Below are positions 1 to 8,435 of a DNA stretch of 44,427 nucleotides, in pieces. The notes beneath the pieces are model-generated. The model had not been told where the DNA came from and made no database searches. It saw only the letters and a list, made by a program, of their open reading frames with translations. Position numbers and translations under genes: made by a program. The DNA is from Patescibacteria group bacterium (GTDB lineage Bacteria > Patescibacteriota > Patescibacteriia > UBA2591 > JAQWAS01). Within the stretch, counting starts at the first letter, position 1, and the number at the start of each line of letters is the position of its first letter. The DNA lies in the NCBI GenBank assembly GCA_028707495.1, contig JAQWAS010000002.1:78889-123315 (forward strand), in the 5' to 3' direction.

Positions 1-101
1 TGTCATCCTGAATTTATTTCAGGATCTGTAGTCAAGATAAACGTATTAATTAAAAAAATGTTTTAAGCGTTAACAGATGCTGAAACGAGTTCAGCATGAC
101 A
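1..101. repeat. Intergenic palindromic repeat, family A, copy 1
   Basis: Two arms, 1-28 and about 74-101, are near reverse complements of each other (TGTCATCCTGAA... and ...TTCAGCATGACA). Each arm is itself a small hairpin (CCTGAA/TTCAGG and ATGCTGAA/TTCAGCAT). The same element recurs at about 151-276 and at 39488-39556. No coding potential is visible. It resembles dispersed intergenic repeats seen in many bacterial genomes; its function is unknown. Confidence 0.8.
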
Positions 102-130
102 CTACGGTAGGATCTGTTGGCGCTCACGGA

Positions 131-277
131 GTTGTCATCCTAAATCCCCTGTTGTCATCCTGAATTTATTTCAGAGCCTGCCCTGAATTCAGTTCAGGGA
201 TCTGTTGGCGCTCACTCCGTTTATTTAAATGAAACGTTCGACTTGATCACAGATGCTGAAACGAGTTCAGCATGACA
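131..277. repeat. Intergenic palindromic repeat, family A, copy 2 (rearranged)
   Basis: A left arm TGTCATCC begins at 133 and again at 153. The second start is followed by an extra hairpin (CCCTGAATTCAGTTCAGGG, about 181-199). The right arm (CAGATGCTGAA...TTCAGCATGACA) lies at about 249-276. This looks like a partly duplicated copy of the element at 1-101. Confidence 0.7.
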
Positions 278-363
278 CTCACTTCACGCTTTCAATCTTG
301 GCGACTCTTGTTAGTTAAAATATAAACGTAATTTTGTTTTTTAGAAGTCATAAGGATATTTTT

Positions 364-616
364 ACGAGATTGCTTCGTCCCTCTCCTTTAGTAAAAGAAG
401 AGGGCTCGCAATGACCCTGAAAAAGTGTCATTGCGAAAGAATCCACCGAATTGGCGATGACGCCTGCCCGCCGACCGGCAGAAACGCAATCCCGTCTCCG
501 AGGTGTCATTGCGAGGGAGCCCACCAAGTCGGCGGGCGACGAAGCAATCCCGTTCCCAAAGTGTCATTGCGAGGAGGAGTCTGCCGACTCGGCAGACGAC
601 GACGCGGCAATCCCGT
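364..616. repeat. Intergenic repeat family B, four copies
   Basis: Three direct copies begin GTGTCATTGCGA and end GCAATCCCGT (425-495, 503-553, 561-616). An inverted copy lies at 364-415 (ACGAGATTGCTTCGTC...CTCGCAATGAC). The interiors vary and contain short G+C-rich palindromes. The copies are much more G+C-rich than their surroundings. Open frames across them are incidental. From 301 to 363 I see nothing. Confidence 0.75.
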
Positions 617-619
617 AAA

Positions 620-756
620 TCAACGCCTCACACTTTCAACCCCAACAACCTTTCTTTTTCTCCAATCATACACCAAATACCCGATACACCCGATTAAAGT
701 TATGCCCGAGATAAACAGGCCGATGTAGAAAAATTTCTGGGGCTCACCCCCGAAAT
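620..756 (-). pseudogene. Decayed 3' end of a YfhO/GT-C-like membrane protein gene
   Basis: Read on the minus strand, 744 to 654 encodes EPQKFFYIGLF followed by ISGITLIGCIGYLVYD and a stop at 620-622. This matches the last residues of the intact gene at 1029-3950 with about four nucleotide differences in 90. Nothing else of that gene is present here, so this is a truncated paralogue or duplicated tail. The GIY-YIG gene lies between the two copies. Confidence 0.75.
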
Positions 757-1017
757 TTATAAATTATTATAAAAATTATTTAATCTTTTATTAACGTATT
801 TATATCCCCACTGACCTTTTAAATATTTTTCTCTCATAAAAGCGTCTTTCTTGTTGAGACAAGCTTCGTAATAAATTAATTTTAAAGGTCTTCTGTTTTT
901 AGTAGAAAAAACTAATCCACTATTATGTTCTGCATAACGTCTTTGTAAATTATCTGTGCAACCAATATATCTTTGCTTATCCTTATCGCTCAATAAAACA
1001 TATACATAATAAAACAT
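757..1017 (-). CDS. Small GIY-YIG domain protein (endonuclease-like)
   Basis: An 86-residue protein consisting of a single GIY-YIG domain. YYVYVLLS near the N terminus and RYIGCT about ten residues on are the two halves of the signature, followed by NLQRRYAEHNSG with the conserved arginine and histidine. Family members are single-domain nucleases of the YhbQ/UvrC-N type; many are uncharacterised. There is no partner domain, so a DNA-repair or mobile role cannot be told from sequence. The gene sits exactly between two roughly 90-bp copies of the end of the neighbouring membrane-protein gene, suggesting insertion with duplication or recombination between paralogues. Its ATG at 1015-1017 has no Shine-Dalgarno. 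Confidence 0.8.
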   Translation of the reverse strand: MFYYVYVLLSDKDKQRYIGCTDNLQRRYAEHNSGLVFSTKNRRPLKLIYYEACLNKKDAFMREKYLKGQWGYKYVNKRLNNFYNNL

Positions 1018-1028
1018 GAAAAAATAAT

Positions 1029-3950
1029 TTATAAATTTCTTGAAATTTTTCTTTTTCTAAAATCATACACCAAATACCCGATGCACCCGATTAAAGTTAT
1101 GCCCGAGACAAACAGGCCGATGTAGAAAAATTTCTGGGGCTCAAACTCTAAAATAATCTGAAAATCATAACTCCCATCAGGATTGGTTTTAAAATCTAAA
1201 TTTTGAGATTTAAGCTGATCAATATCAATCCACCAGGCGTTGGCATAACCATTAATTAAAAAATGTTCATCACTAAATAAATCTTTTTTAAACCAATTTT
1301 CGTAAAATTTTCCCTCTGATAAATTATTGTTTTGAGTTGTTCCAGCTATTTCATTGCTAACGAATTTATCATTTGTTATTTTTTGTTCATCTGATAACCT
1401 TGGATAAATTTTCCATCCATCATGAAAACTTTCCAAAAAAGCTAAAGGAAAAGACTCTGTCATGTTTTTGACATTAACAATATATTTAACCGGATTAACT
1501 TTATTAAATTCAATCTTTGGCAATACGGTTACCTGTGATAAATTAGTTGCTCGTAAAATTATATCTCCAGGATTAACAACAGAAATTTGTGAATTATTAT
1601 TAAAAACTTTCACATTATAATTTCCTTCGTTTAATTTAAGACTACCCATTGATCGCCAATTTTCCTCTATATCAACAAGTCCACCTGTCACCTCTTTATC
1701 CCCGATCTTAATGATTAAATTTTTATTATTGTTCAAAACGCTTCCCTTTTTAACAAAAACTTTATATTCGTTTTCACTTGGTATATTAATTAAGTATTCA
1801 TCACCCAAAACAACCCTATTTTCTATTAAATCAAGCTCTTTTTCATATTCCTTTTTTATCTTTTCATCTTCCGTTTGTTCTATAAGTAATCTAATTTTTT
1901 CGACACTAACTTCGTCAACACTTATGGGGATAAAAATATCATTAACTTTTTCTTTTATAAAATTGTTTTCCAAAAATGAATTCTTAAATAAAATTCCATT
2001 TCTAATATTATAATCATTAAAAGAAATTACTTCTTCAAAATTACTAAAATCTCCCTTAATATAATTTAATTTTTGAGGAACATAAATATGGGGTAAAAAA
2101 TAATTATCATCAAATTCATAAATCTGCCATTCTCCAAATGTTTTTTCTAATTTTACTGGCAAATTATCAATTAAATTTTTATATCTAATTTCTCCATCTA
2201 AAGGATAAATCCAAATATATTTTTCTCTTATTTGATCAAAGTCATATTCATGCTCATTATAAATTTCGGAATTATAAACAAGATATTTAATATTTAATAT
2301 TCCCAAAAAATTACTAATTAAATTATAATTATTTCTTTCAAACATTATTTTAACATCTTTTGATAAATCAAAACGTAAACTCCTAAAAGAAGTTTTACCA
2401 TTAAAATCATCTTTTCCCGTCAATACTTTTATAGGAGAGCCTCCTATAAAAAGCCCTTCTTGATTCTGATCATTAATTATAGACCAACCACCCGTAGTAA
2501 AAGGAATCGTAACAACTCTTCCTTCTCTTTCTATTTTTTCTAAATATCTAATTGTAGATTTAAATTCATTATTAAAAGAAGTATTAAAATTAAAACCATT
2601 TAGATTTTCTGATAAAATCGAACGATTATTAGCATAGCCCCAAAAAAACGGAACACCCTGTATAAATAATACTAAAAATATTATTCCACCTAAAAAACAT
2701 TTGATCCATTTTCTTTTTATGATTTCAAATAATATATAAAAACCAAGACCAAAGCCAATAGAATAAAATAAACCATAAGCAAACACGGATTTGTGCCAAA
2801 AGTTTCTTAAAGAAACAAAACCAGGAATATGCATTATTAACCAGAAAAATATTTTTTTACCCCAGGGCCCAATATTTATTGTCATTAAAAACAAAATTAT
2901 TAAAAAAACAATTGATGTCATTAATAAATATTTTTTTTCTTTAAAGAAATATTTATTTTTAATAAAAATACCAATAAAAATAATTATTGGGAAAAGTATA
3001 CTTATATTTATAAAATTAAAATATTCTTTTGAAACCATGCCCCAAAACCCATCTATGTCACCAAAATTATCGCTTGATGTTCCACAGAAATGTTTTATTA
3101 AACTAATTTTAGGCAATACCCATTCTATTGTTTGCATTGCATTATCTTTACTGTCTGTAGCCAAAGAAACTGACACCTGATGATTTTCATAAAATGAGGA
3201 ATGAATAAAGGGTATTAACCAAAAAGAATTTAACAAAAAAATTAATAAAAAATAAAAAATAAAAAATTTTATAATACTTTTCCTTTTATTTTTAATTAGT
3301 AAAAAATAAAAAATAAAAAATAAAAAATACCCGATAAAAAAGGGTATTAAAAATGGAATAGAAAACAATGCGATACTAAAAATTAAACTACACCCAGCAC
3401 CTATAAATAAATATATTATTTTATCATTTTTAACGGCTTTTAAAAAGAATAAAAAAATCAAAGGACAAAGCGATAGACAATAAAAACCTTTTAAGGCGTT
3501 TGGCCAAATTAGAGAATAAAACAGAGGAAAAGAAATATAATATAACCCTGCACATATTTGAATAAAAAATTTACCCTTTTTATTAGTTTCTATTAATTCA
3601 TCTAAGATTTTATAAATTGATAAAAAAGATATTACAATAATTAATCCATAAATTATTTTTTGTAAATTTATAAAGGGTAACAAAAATTTTAAACATACCG
3701 TAATTATATTAAAAGGTAAATAAAAATATTGTGGGTTATAATTTTTAAATCCACCCGATAAACCATTATTAAACCAAGAATACAAAGAAACATTTTTAAT
3801 CCAATGTACAGGAGAATACGTATAAAGTCTTGAATCGTCTCCGCCCAAATTATATAAACTATTTTTACTCCAAAAAAATGGTAAAAAAAATAAAATAATT
3901 AAAATTATTACTAAAAAAAAATTTTTATTTAAAAAATTTTTATATTTCAT
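1029..3950 (-). CDS. Large polytopic membrane protein, YfhO/GT-C glycosyltransferase-like
   Basis: A 973-residue protein. The first two thirds hold roughly a dozen hydrophobic segments, then comes a long soluble region (about residues 440-930) and one last membrane segment (FYIGLFVSGITLIG) before a basic tail. The first loop contains GGDDSR soon after membrane segment 1, the place where GT-C glycosyltransferases keep their catalytic acids. The overall shape matches YfhO-type or arabinofuranosyltransferase-like enzymes that use lipid-linked sugars outside the membrane. Substrate cannot be inferred. It is the last gene of the polysaccharide operon and overlaps the upstream HPr-kinase-like gene by 11 nt. 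Two arrays of a seven-base repeat lie in the coding region (3246-3266 and 3300-3327) and could cause frameshifting slippage. Base composition is extremely A+T-rich. Confidence 0.7.
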   Translation of the reverse strand: MKYKNFLNKNFFLVIILIILFFLPFFWSKNSLYNLGGDDSRLYTYSPVHWIKNVSLYSWFNNGLSGGFKNYNPQYFYLPFNIITVCLKFLLPFINLQKIIYGLIIVISFLSIYKILDELIETNKKGKFFIQICAGLYYISFPLFYSLIWPNALKGFYCLSLCPLIFLFFLKAVKNDKIIYLFIGAGCSLIFSIALFSIPFLIPFFIGYFLFFIFYFLLIKNKRKSIIKFFIFYFLLIFLLNSFWLIPFIHSSFYENHQVSVSLATDSKDNAMQTIEWVLPKISLIKHFCGTSSDNFGDIDGFWGMVSKEYFNFINISILFPIIIFIGIFIKNKYFFKEKKYLLMTSIVFLIILFLMTINIGPWGKKIFFWLIMHIPGFVSLRNFWHKSVFAYGLFYSIGFGLGFYILFEIIKRKWIKCFLGGIIFLVLFIQGVPFFWGYANNRSILSENLNGFNFNTSFNNEFKSTIRYLEKIEREGRVVTIPFTTGGWSIINDQNQEGLFIGGSPIKVLTGKDDFNGKTSFRSLRFDLSKDVKIMFERNNYNLISNFLGILNIKYLVYNSEIYNEHEYDFDQIREKYIWIYPLDGEIRYKNLIDNLPVKLEKTFGEWQIYEFDDNYFLPHIYVPQKLNYIKGDFSNFEEVISFNDYNIRNGILFKNSFLENNFIKEKVNDIFIPISVDEVSVEKIRLLIEQTEDEKIKKEYEKELDLIENRVVLGDEYLINIPSENEYKVFVKKGSVLNNNKNLIIKIGDKEVTGGLVDIEENWRSMGSLKLNEGNYNVKVFNNNSQISVVNPGDIILRATNLSQVTVLPKIEFNKVNPVKYIVNVKNMTESFPLAFLESFHDGWKIYPRLSDEQKITNDKFVSNEIAGTTQNNNLSEGKFYENWFKKDLFSDEHFLINGYANAWWIDIDQLKSQNLDFKTNPDGSYDFQIILEFEPQKFFYIGLFVSGITLIGCIGYLVYDFRKRKISRNL
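3246..3327. repeat. Heptanucleotide arrays TAAAAAA x3 and x4 inside a coding region
   Basis: Three copies of TAAAAAA span 3246-3266 and four span 3300-3327. They encode FFIFYFLLI-like stretches of the membrane protein on the minus strand. Seven is not a multiple of three, so gain or loss of a unit would shift the frame. Confidence 0.8.
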
Positions 3951-5010
3951 CTAAATAATCAATAAATTTAAAAGGATTATCACTTTTAAACAAATAACAG
4001 TCGGAATTTTCTATGACATTTTTAATATTTTTTTCTTCTTCTTGAATAATTTTATTTATATTTATATTCACATTAAAATATGACATAGCTCTTAAAAAAG
4101 TATCATGAAAATATGTAAACTCTCCCCTATTAAGTATTAAAATTTTTCTTAGGCATTCTCTTTTGTCTAATTTTTTAATACCATTTCCCCCTTTTTCCAA
4201 AATGATTATTTTTTTAATATTAACTCTTTTCATTACTTTATTGCTATTAATAAAATTATCAAATCTTTCTGAGGAAGGTACTTTTTTAAATTTAAATATT
4301 TTAAATAAACTTAAAAATAATTTTAGAATATCGATAATCTCATCCAGTATTTTTTTATTTTTTTTAATAATTCTATCTTTCCTTTCGAAATTTTCATAAC
4401 AAGACCTATAAGATATTAAAGGAGCAGAATAGGCATAATTATCTTTTAATACAACCATATCTTCTGATATAAATTTATAACCTCTTTTAATACTTAAAAA
4501 TGATGTTAGACTCTTGCCTGTATTTGAACTTGCGACTATTAATATCCCATCATTATCCCTAGATATGCAAGAACAGTGCAACACTGAACATCCTATTTCT
4601 GCTAAAGAAAAAATTGCAGAATTTTGTAAATGCCCTCCGGGAGGATACATTCTATCAATCCTAAATGGACAATATTTTATATAGTTTTTATTGCAAATAA
4701 ACTCAAAATTATTACCAATCTTATTTATTAATAATTGAAATTTAATTTTATTAGAAAATATTTTTTCATAGAAAACCTTAGGTATATTATCCTCTCCCCA
4801 AAAATTTTCTAATTTTTTATTGAGTTCTTTGGGTTTATCAATATATTTTACAACCTTAAAAGTTAAATTTACTTCCGTATCTTCTTCATAAGTTTTATGC
4901 ATAAAAGCACCTAAAGAAAAATAAGGAATAAAATCAATTACATTAGTCTTTAATCCTAATAATTTAGGGATAATTACATATCTTTTATTTTTTTCTTTTA
5001 AATATTTCAT
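3940..5010 (-). CDS. HPr kinase-like P-loop protein in polysaccharide cluster
   Basis: 356 residues. A Walker A motif (ASSNTGKSL, about 160-168) is followed 13 residues later by ISEDMVVL (181-188), the acidic motif at the same spacing as in HPr kinase/phosphorylase-type ATPases. A histidine (LHCS, near 145) just before the P-loop also fits. The N-terminal 140 residues and C-terminal 150 residues are not recognisable. HprK-like orphan kinases occur in peptide-modification and capsule clusters, where the substrate may be a small molecule rather than HPr; that is family knowledge and the substrate here is unknown. No HPr gene is visible in the window. Its ATG overlaps the stop of the upstream methyltransferase (ATGA), so it is translationally coupled. 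Very A+T-rich. Confidence 0.65.
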   Translation of the reverse strand: MKYLKEKNKRYVIIPKLLGLKTNVIDFIPYFSLGAFMHKTYEEDTEVNLTFKVVKYIDKPKELNKKLENFWGEDNIPKVFYEKIFSNKIKFQLLINKIGNNFEFICNKNYIKYCPFRIDRMYPPGGHLQNSAIFSLAEIGCSVLHCSCISRDNDGILIVASSNTGKSLTSFLSIKRGYKFISEDMVVLKDNYAYSAPLISYRSCYENFERKDRIIKKNKKILDEIIDILKLFLSLFKIFKFKKVPSSERFDNFINSNKVMKRVNIKKIIILEKGGNGIKKLDKRECLRKILILNRGEFTYFHDTFLRAMSYFNVNININKIIQEEEKNIKNVIENSDCYLFKSDNPFKFIDYLDEI

Positions 5011-5681
5011 TTTTGAGCAATTATAAAATAAGTAGAATTAAAATACGGTAAATTAATTTTTATGGGAATAACGAAACTAAACTTTTTAGAATATCTATAA
5101 AAAAACGGTAAAAAAAGAACCTGCTTTATTTTAATTTTATTTTTTTGAAAACCCGCTTTTTGTAAAATATTAGCCCAATCCTGTGCCGATTTTACATTTA
5201 TATGTCCGTTTATATCAACAAATTTTTTATATGGAGGGGGGGTCGAACAAACCAAAATTCCATTTAACAAAAGCTTGTCATACATATTTTTCAGTGCCAA
5301 AATAGGACTATGCAGATGTTCTAAAACTTCAAATGAAAAAATATAATTAAACTTTTCATTAATTAAAATTTCTTTTTGCACATCAAAATTATAAAATTTA
5401 ATTTTTGGATGTTCTTTTTTTGCAACACTTAAAATATATTTAGAAAAATCTGAAGCATAAACATTAAAATTATGATTATATAAAATAGAGGAGAATGCTC
5501 CAATCGCACAACCAACCTCTAATACTTTACTACCTTTACCATCTCGCAAATCAATAAACCTATTAAGATATTTAAACCAACCCCAAAACCAATTAATGTT
5601 ACGCTTAATTTCATAATTTGTATTTTTTTTCAAATTTTTATAATAATTATTAAAATATTCTTTTTTATAAATATCTACCAT
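5007..5681 (-). CDS. Class I SAM-dependent methyltransferase
   Basis: A 224-residue Rossmann-fold methyltransferase. Motif I is VLEVGCAIGAF (about 55-65), the acidic end of strand beta-2 is YASDFS, and motif IV region is FNYIFSFEVLEHL followed by LKNMYDKLLLNGILVCSTP. The EVLEHL motif is typical of the Methyltransf_23/UbiG-like group found beside glycosyltransferases, where members methylate sugar hydroxyls or lipid carriers. The substrate is not predictable. It overlaps the upstream glycosyltransferase gene by 7 nt and the downstream kinase-like gene by 4 nt, so it is part of one operon. Confidence 0.8.
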   Translation of the reverse strand: MVDIYKKEYFNNYYKNLKKNTNYEIKRNINWFWGWFKYLNRFIDLRDGKGSKVLEVGCAIGAFSSILYNHNFNVYASDFSKYILSVAKKEHPKIKFYNFDVQKEILINEKFNYIFSFEVLEHLHSPILALKNMYDKLLLNGILVCSTPPPYKKFVDINGHINVKSAQDWANILQKAGFQKNKIKIKQVLFLPFFYRYSKKFSFVIPIKINLPYFNSTYFIIAQK

Positions 5682-6709
5682 CTCTTTAAATATAAAAATA
5701 AATTTTTAAGATTCTTTTTAAGTGAAAATTGATTATTATTTATATTAAAAATAGTCTTATCATTTATTATTCTAATTTTTTGTTGTATATATTTTCTTTT
5801 TTGAAAATTATTTCTAATATTTATTATATTCCATTTTATAGCTTTAATTATTGCCCAACCATTTTTGGTCCTTCCTTTAATAAAAAACAAGAAGCTTATT
5901 ATAACACATAAAAATAAATGAAGTGGTAAAATAAAAATTAAATTTTTAATTCCTAGATTTTTAATTAAAGTACAAATTCTGTTTTTAAAAGAATGATAAT
6001 CAATAAAAGGAGATGGTAAATTACGACTAGTCAATCCCATGTCATGATAAATTATTGATTGAGGTAAAAAAATAGTTTTACAGCCAGCCAGCCATGACCT
6101 CCAACAAAAATCTGTTTCTTCAAAATAAGCAAAATAATCATCATCAAATAAATTAATTTTTTCTATTAATTCTCTTTTTATAAGCATACAGGCTCCCTTA
6201 GCACTAAAAATTTCTTTTTCTTTGTTGTACTGTCCTCTATCTTTTTCTAAAAAACCAACATGTTGTAAAAAACCAGTTTTATTTAAAAAAGATCCAGTAC
6301 AATCAAGTAAGCCATCTTCTTTTGTTAGATATATTTTAGGCTGAACAACCCCAACATCTTTATTTTTATTTAAAAAAGCTACTAAAACCTCCAAAAAATC
6401 TTTAGTCACAATTGTATCGTTATTTAAAAGCAAAATATAATCTCCTGTAGAATTCTGATATCCAATATTATTTCCACCCACAAAGCCTAAATTTTCTTTA
6501 TTAATTATTATTTTAACTTCTGGATAAAACCTCTTTATTAATTCAACCGAGCCATCTATAGAGGCATTATCAACAAAAATAATCTCAATATTTTTATAAT
6601 TTTGCTCATGCAAAGAATCAAAACATTTTTTAATCCATTTCTTACCATTATAATTAACAATTATTATTGAGACTTTTTTATTCATTTTTTTATTAATATA
6701 ATTTCCCAA
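5675..6709 (-). CDS. Family 2 glycosyltransferase (rhamnosyltransferase-like)
   Basis: 344 residues. The GT-A fold begins with VSIIIVNYNGKKWIKKC and IIFVDNASIDGS, with the DXD-type motif LLNNDT near residue 97 and the acceptor-side motif FAYFEETDFCWR near 190. GENLGF-type sequence (NKENLGFVGGNN) is characteristic of WbbL-like rhamnosyltransferases. A hydrophobic stretch near residues 255-275 suggests a membrane-associated C terminus. It should add a sugar from a nucleotide donor to a lipid-linked chain on the cytoplasmic side. It overlaps the preceding methyltransferase gene by 28 nt. Confidence 0.85.
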   Translation of the reverse strand: MGNYINKKMNKKVSIIIVNYNGKKWIKKCFDSLHEQNYKNIEIIFVDNASIDGSVELIKRFYPEVKIIINKENLGFVGGNNIGYQNSTGDYILLLNNDTIVTKDFLEVLVAFLNKNKDVGVVQPKIYLTKEDGLLDCTGSFLNKTGFLQHVGFLEKDRGQYNKEKEIFSAKGACMLIKRELIEKINLFDDDYFAYFEETDFCWRSWLAGCKTIFLPQSIIYHDMGLTSRNLPSPFIDYHSFKNRICTLIKNLGIKNLIFILPLHLFLCVIISFLFFIKGRTKNGWAIIKAIKWNIINIRNNFQKRKYIQQKIRIINDKTIFNINNNQFSLKKNLKNLFLYLKRW

Positions 6710-7380
6710 TTATAATAACCTAATATTGGTATTTGAATTTTTCTTAAAATTTTAAAAAACTTATTATCATAGAAATTTCTATTATTAATTCCAAATCTTT
6801 TAATGAAAAAATCTATAATTGGAAATTTTAAAATTGTTTTTTTATTCTCTAATAATTTAAATTTACTTCGACTAAACAAATTTAACAATTCGCTGTCTTT
6901 TTTATATTCCCTTAAATGTGTAGGATCTATTACCCATTTTTTATTATTTCTATAAAAATACCACCCATACCGTTTCTTAAAAACAGTCGCAATATATATA
7001 ATCCCATTACTTTTAACTATTCGGTTTATATTATTTATCATTCTTTTGTCATTGACGTGTTCAATGACCTGAGTTGATACAAAAAAATCAATACTATTAT
7101 TTTTTATTGTTTTCATTTCTTCTGCATCATCTATGTTCGCAATAATATTTTGATTTATTTTTTTAACTAATTCTATTCTATTTTTTGACAAATCTATCGC
7201 AAAAATATTTTTATTATCAAAAAATTTATTTATTTTTAAAGCATACAACAAAGATCCATCGCCGCAACCACAATCTAAATAATTTTGCCAATTTATTTTT
7301 TTTAGATATTTTTTTAATAATTCTGGAATTTTATCAGAATAAAACTGAGGAGCTATTTTTGCATATTTTTCTATATTCAT
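6682..7380 (-). CDS. Class I SAM-dependent methyltransferase (Methyltransf_11-like)
   Basis: 232 residues. Motif I is YLDCGCGDGSLL (about 36-47), the strand-2 acidic loop is IFAIDLSKNRI, and the post-I/motif IV area reads DFFVSTQVIEHVND. The C-terminal third, with KKRYGWYFYRNNKK and DPTHLREY, matches methyltransferases common in surface-glycan loci. It starts 3 nt after the stop of the glycosyltransferase transcribed before it and is likely cotranscribed. Paralogous in role, but not close in sequence, to the one at 5007-5681. The substrate is unknown. Confidence 0.8.
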   Translation of the reverse strand: MNIEKYAKIAPQFYSDKIPELLKKYLKKINWQNYLDCGCGDGSLLYALKINKFFDNKNIFAIDLSKNRIELVKKINQNIIANIDDAEEMKTIKNNSIDFFVSTQVIEHVNDKRMINNINRIVKSNGIIYIATVFKKRYGWYFYRNNKKWVIDPTHLREYKKDSELLNLFSRSKFKLLENKKTILKFPIIDFFIKRFGINNRNFYDNKFFKILRKIQIPILGYYNWEIILIKK

Positions 7381-7383
7381 GTT

Positions 7384-8193
7384 TTATTTTTTACCAATTA
7401 TATACCCCAACCCTCCAAATCCAAATTTACAAAAATTATAAATTATAAATCCGGTTCCGAGAATTGGATGTTTTATAAATTTTTGCCAATTTTTAAAATA
7501 AACATTTCTAAAAAAACCTAATTGTTTTTTTGACTCATCTTGATTATTTTCTTTATAATTCACAAAGTCCTTGCCATAAATATAATACTTTTTCATGTGT
7601 TTCCAAAATTTCTTTGGCTCGCCCAAATGCAACGCTTCTGCCTCTATAAATCCGGTTTTATAATTATTCCTATTTAATTTATTTTGAAAATCATAATCCT
7701 CGCCAGCGGTTATTTTTCCATTAAACCCCCCTATTTTTTGATAAACTTCTTTTTTTACGAACCTGGCTGATGAATGCGTAATATCATATTTATACATATC
7801 AACTTCAAATTTTCTAATTTTTGCTATCCACGAAATTCTCACATCTGGAGAATTATGCACCACCACAGCCTCAAAACCTTCGGCTACCTTTTCAACGCAT
7901 TGTTTTACAACATCTTTATCTAAAATAAAATCTGAATCAACTTTATAGACATATTCACCATTGGATTTTTCTACTCCAAAATTAACTTGCGCCGATCTCT
8001 CTGGACCCTGATTAAAAACCTTGTCAGTATATCTTTGAGCGATTTCTTTAGTCTTATCTTTTGAATTATTATCAACCACTATAATTTCAATATTTTTATA
8101 ACTCTGTTGTTGAATTGACTCCAAACATTGGTTAATAAATTGCTCAGAATTGTAGGTTGGCACAATTATTGAAACTAGTGGCTTATTCTCCAT
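7384..8193 (-). CDS. Family 2 glycosyltransferase
   Basis: 269 residues. It starts VSIIVPTYNSEQFINQCLESI and IIVVDNNSKDKT, the nucleotide-sugar binding half of a GT-A fold, with the metal-binding motif VDSDFIL near residue 90. GEDYDFQNKLN supplies the catalytic-base region. A C-terminal weakly hydrophobic stretch (GTGFIIYNFCKFGFGGLGYIIG) may touch the membrane. It is the first gene of the very A+T-rich half of the cluster; the 242 bp upstream lack a gene. Confidence 0.85.
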   Translation of the reverse strand: MENKPLVSIIVPTYNSEQFINQCLESIQQQSYKNIEIIVVDNNSKDKTKEIAQRYTDKVFNQGPERSAQVNFGVEKSNGEYVYKVDSDFILDKDVVKQCVEKVAEGFEAVVVHNSPDVRISWIAKIRKFEVDMYKYDITHSSARFVKKEVYQKIGGFNGKITAGEDYDFQNKLNRNNYKTGFIEAEALHLGEPKKFWKHMKKYYIYGKDFVNYKENNQDESKKQLGFFRNVYFKNWQKFIKHPILGTGFIIYNFCKFGFGGLGYIIGKK

Positions 8194-8394
8194 ATTTTAA
8201 AATTATAATGATTTTGTTTAAAATTATTCCTAAAAAACGGAACTATATGAAACATTATAACACTTTATAAACGACGAGATAACATATAGCTAAATATATT
8301 TTTCTAAAAATATTAATAAAATCTATATATTTCATTTCTTTTTTTTATAAATTTTTATAATAATATGAAATAGATTATATATTTAATATATCAA

Positions 8395-8409
8395 ATATCT
8401 ATCAGATAT
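8395..8409. promoter_or_regulatory. Short dyad in the gap upstream of a glycosyltransferase gene
   Basis: ATATCT-ATC-AGATAT lies in the A+T-rich 8194-8435 gap, the only long gap within the polysaccharide cluster. A looser inverted pair (ATTTCAT.../ATGAAAT, about 8328-8374) lies beside it. The gap is where a promoter for the 1029-8193 genes would be. A regulatory role is inference; chance is possible at this A+T content. Confidence 0.25.
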
Positions 8410-8435
8410 ACCATTAAAATAAATAATTTTAAAAA

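Noticed and set aside
425..616. Three direct repeats that could suggest a CRISPR array
   Set aside because: The repeated ends are not separated by uniform spacers, the interiors are palindromic, units differ in length, and no cas gene is present.
411..728. An open frame of 105 residues on the plus strand
   Set aside because: It runs through repeat family B and the decayed gene tail; its sequence is made of translated repeats (repeated CHCE and GRR patterns).
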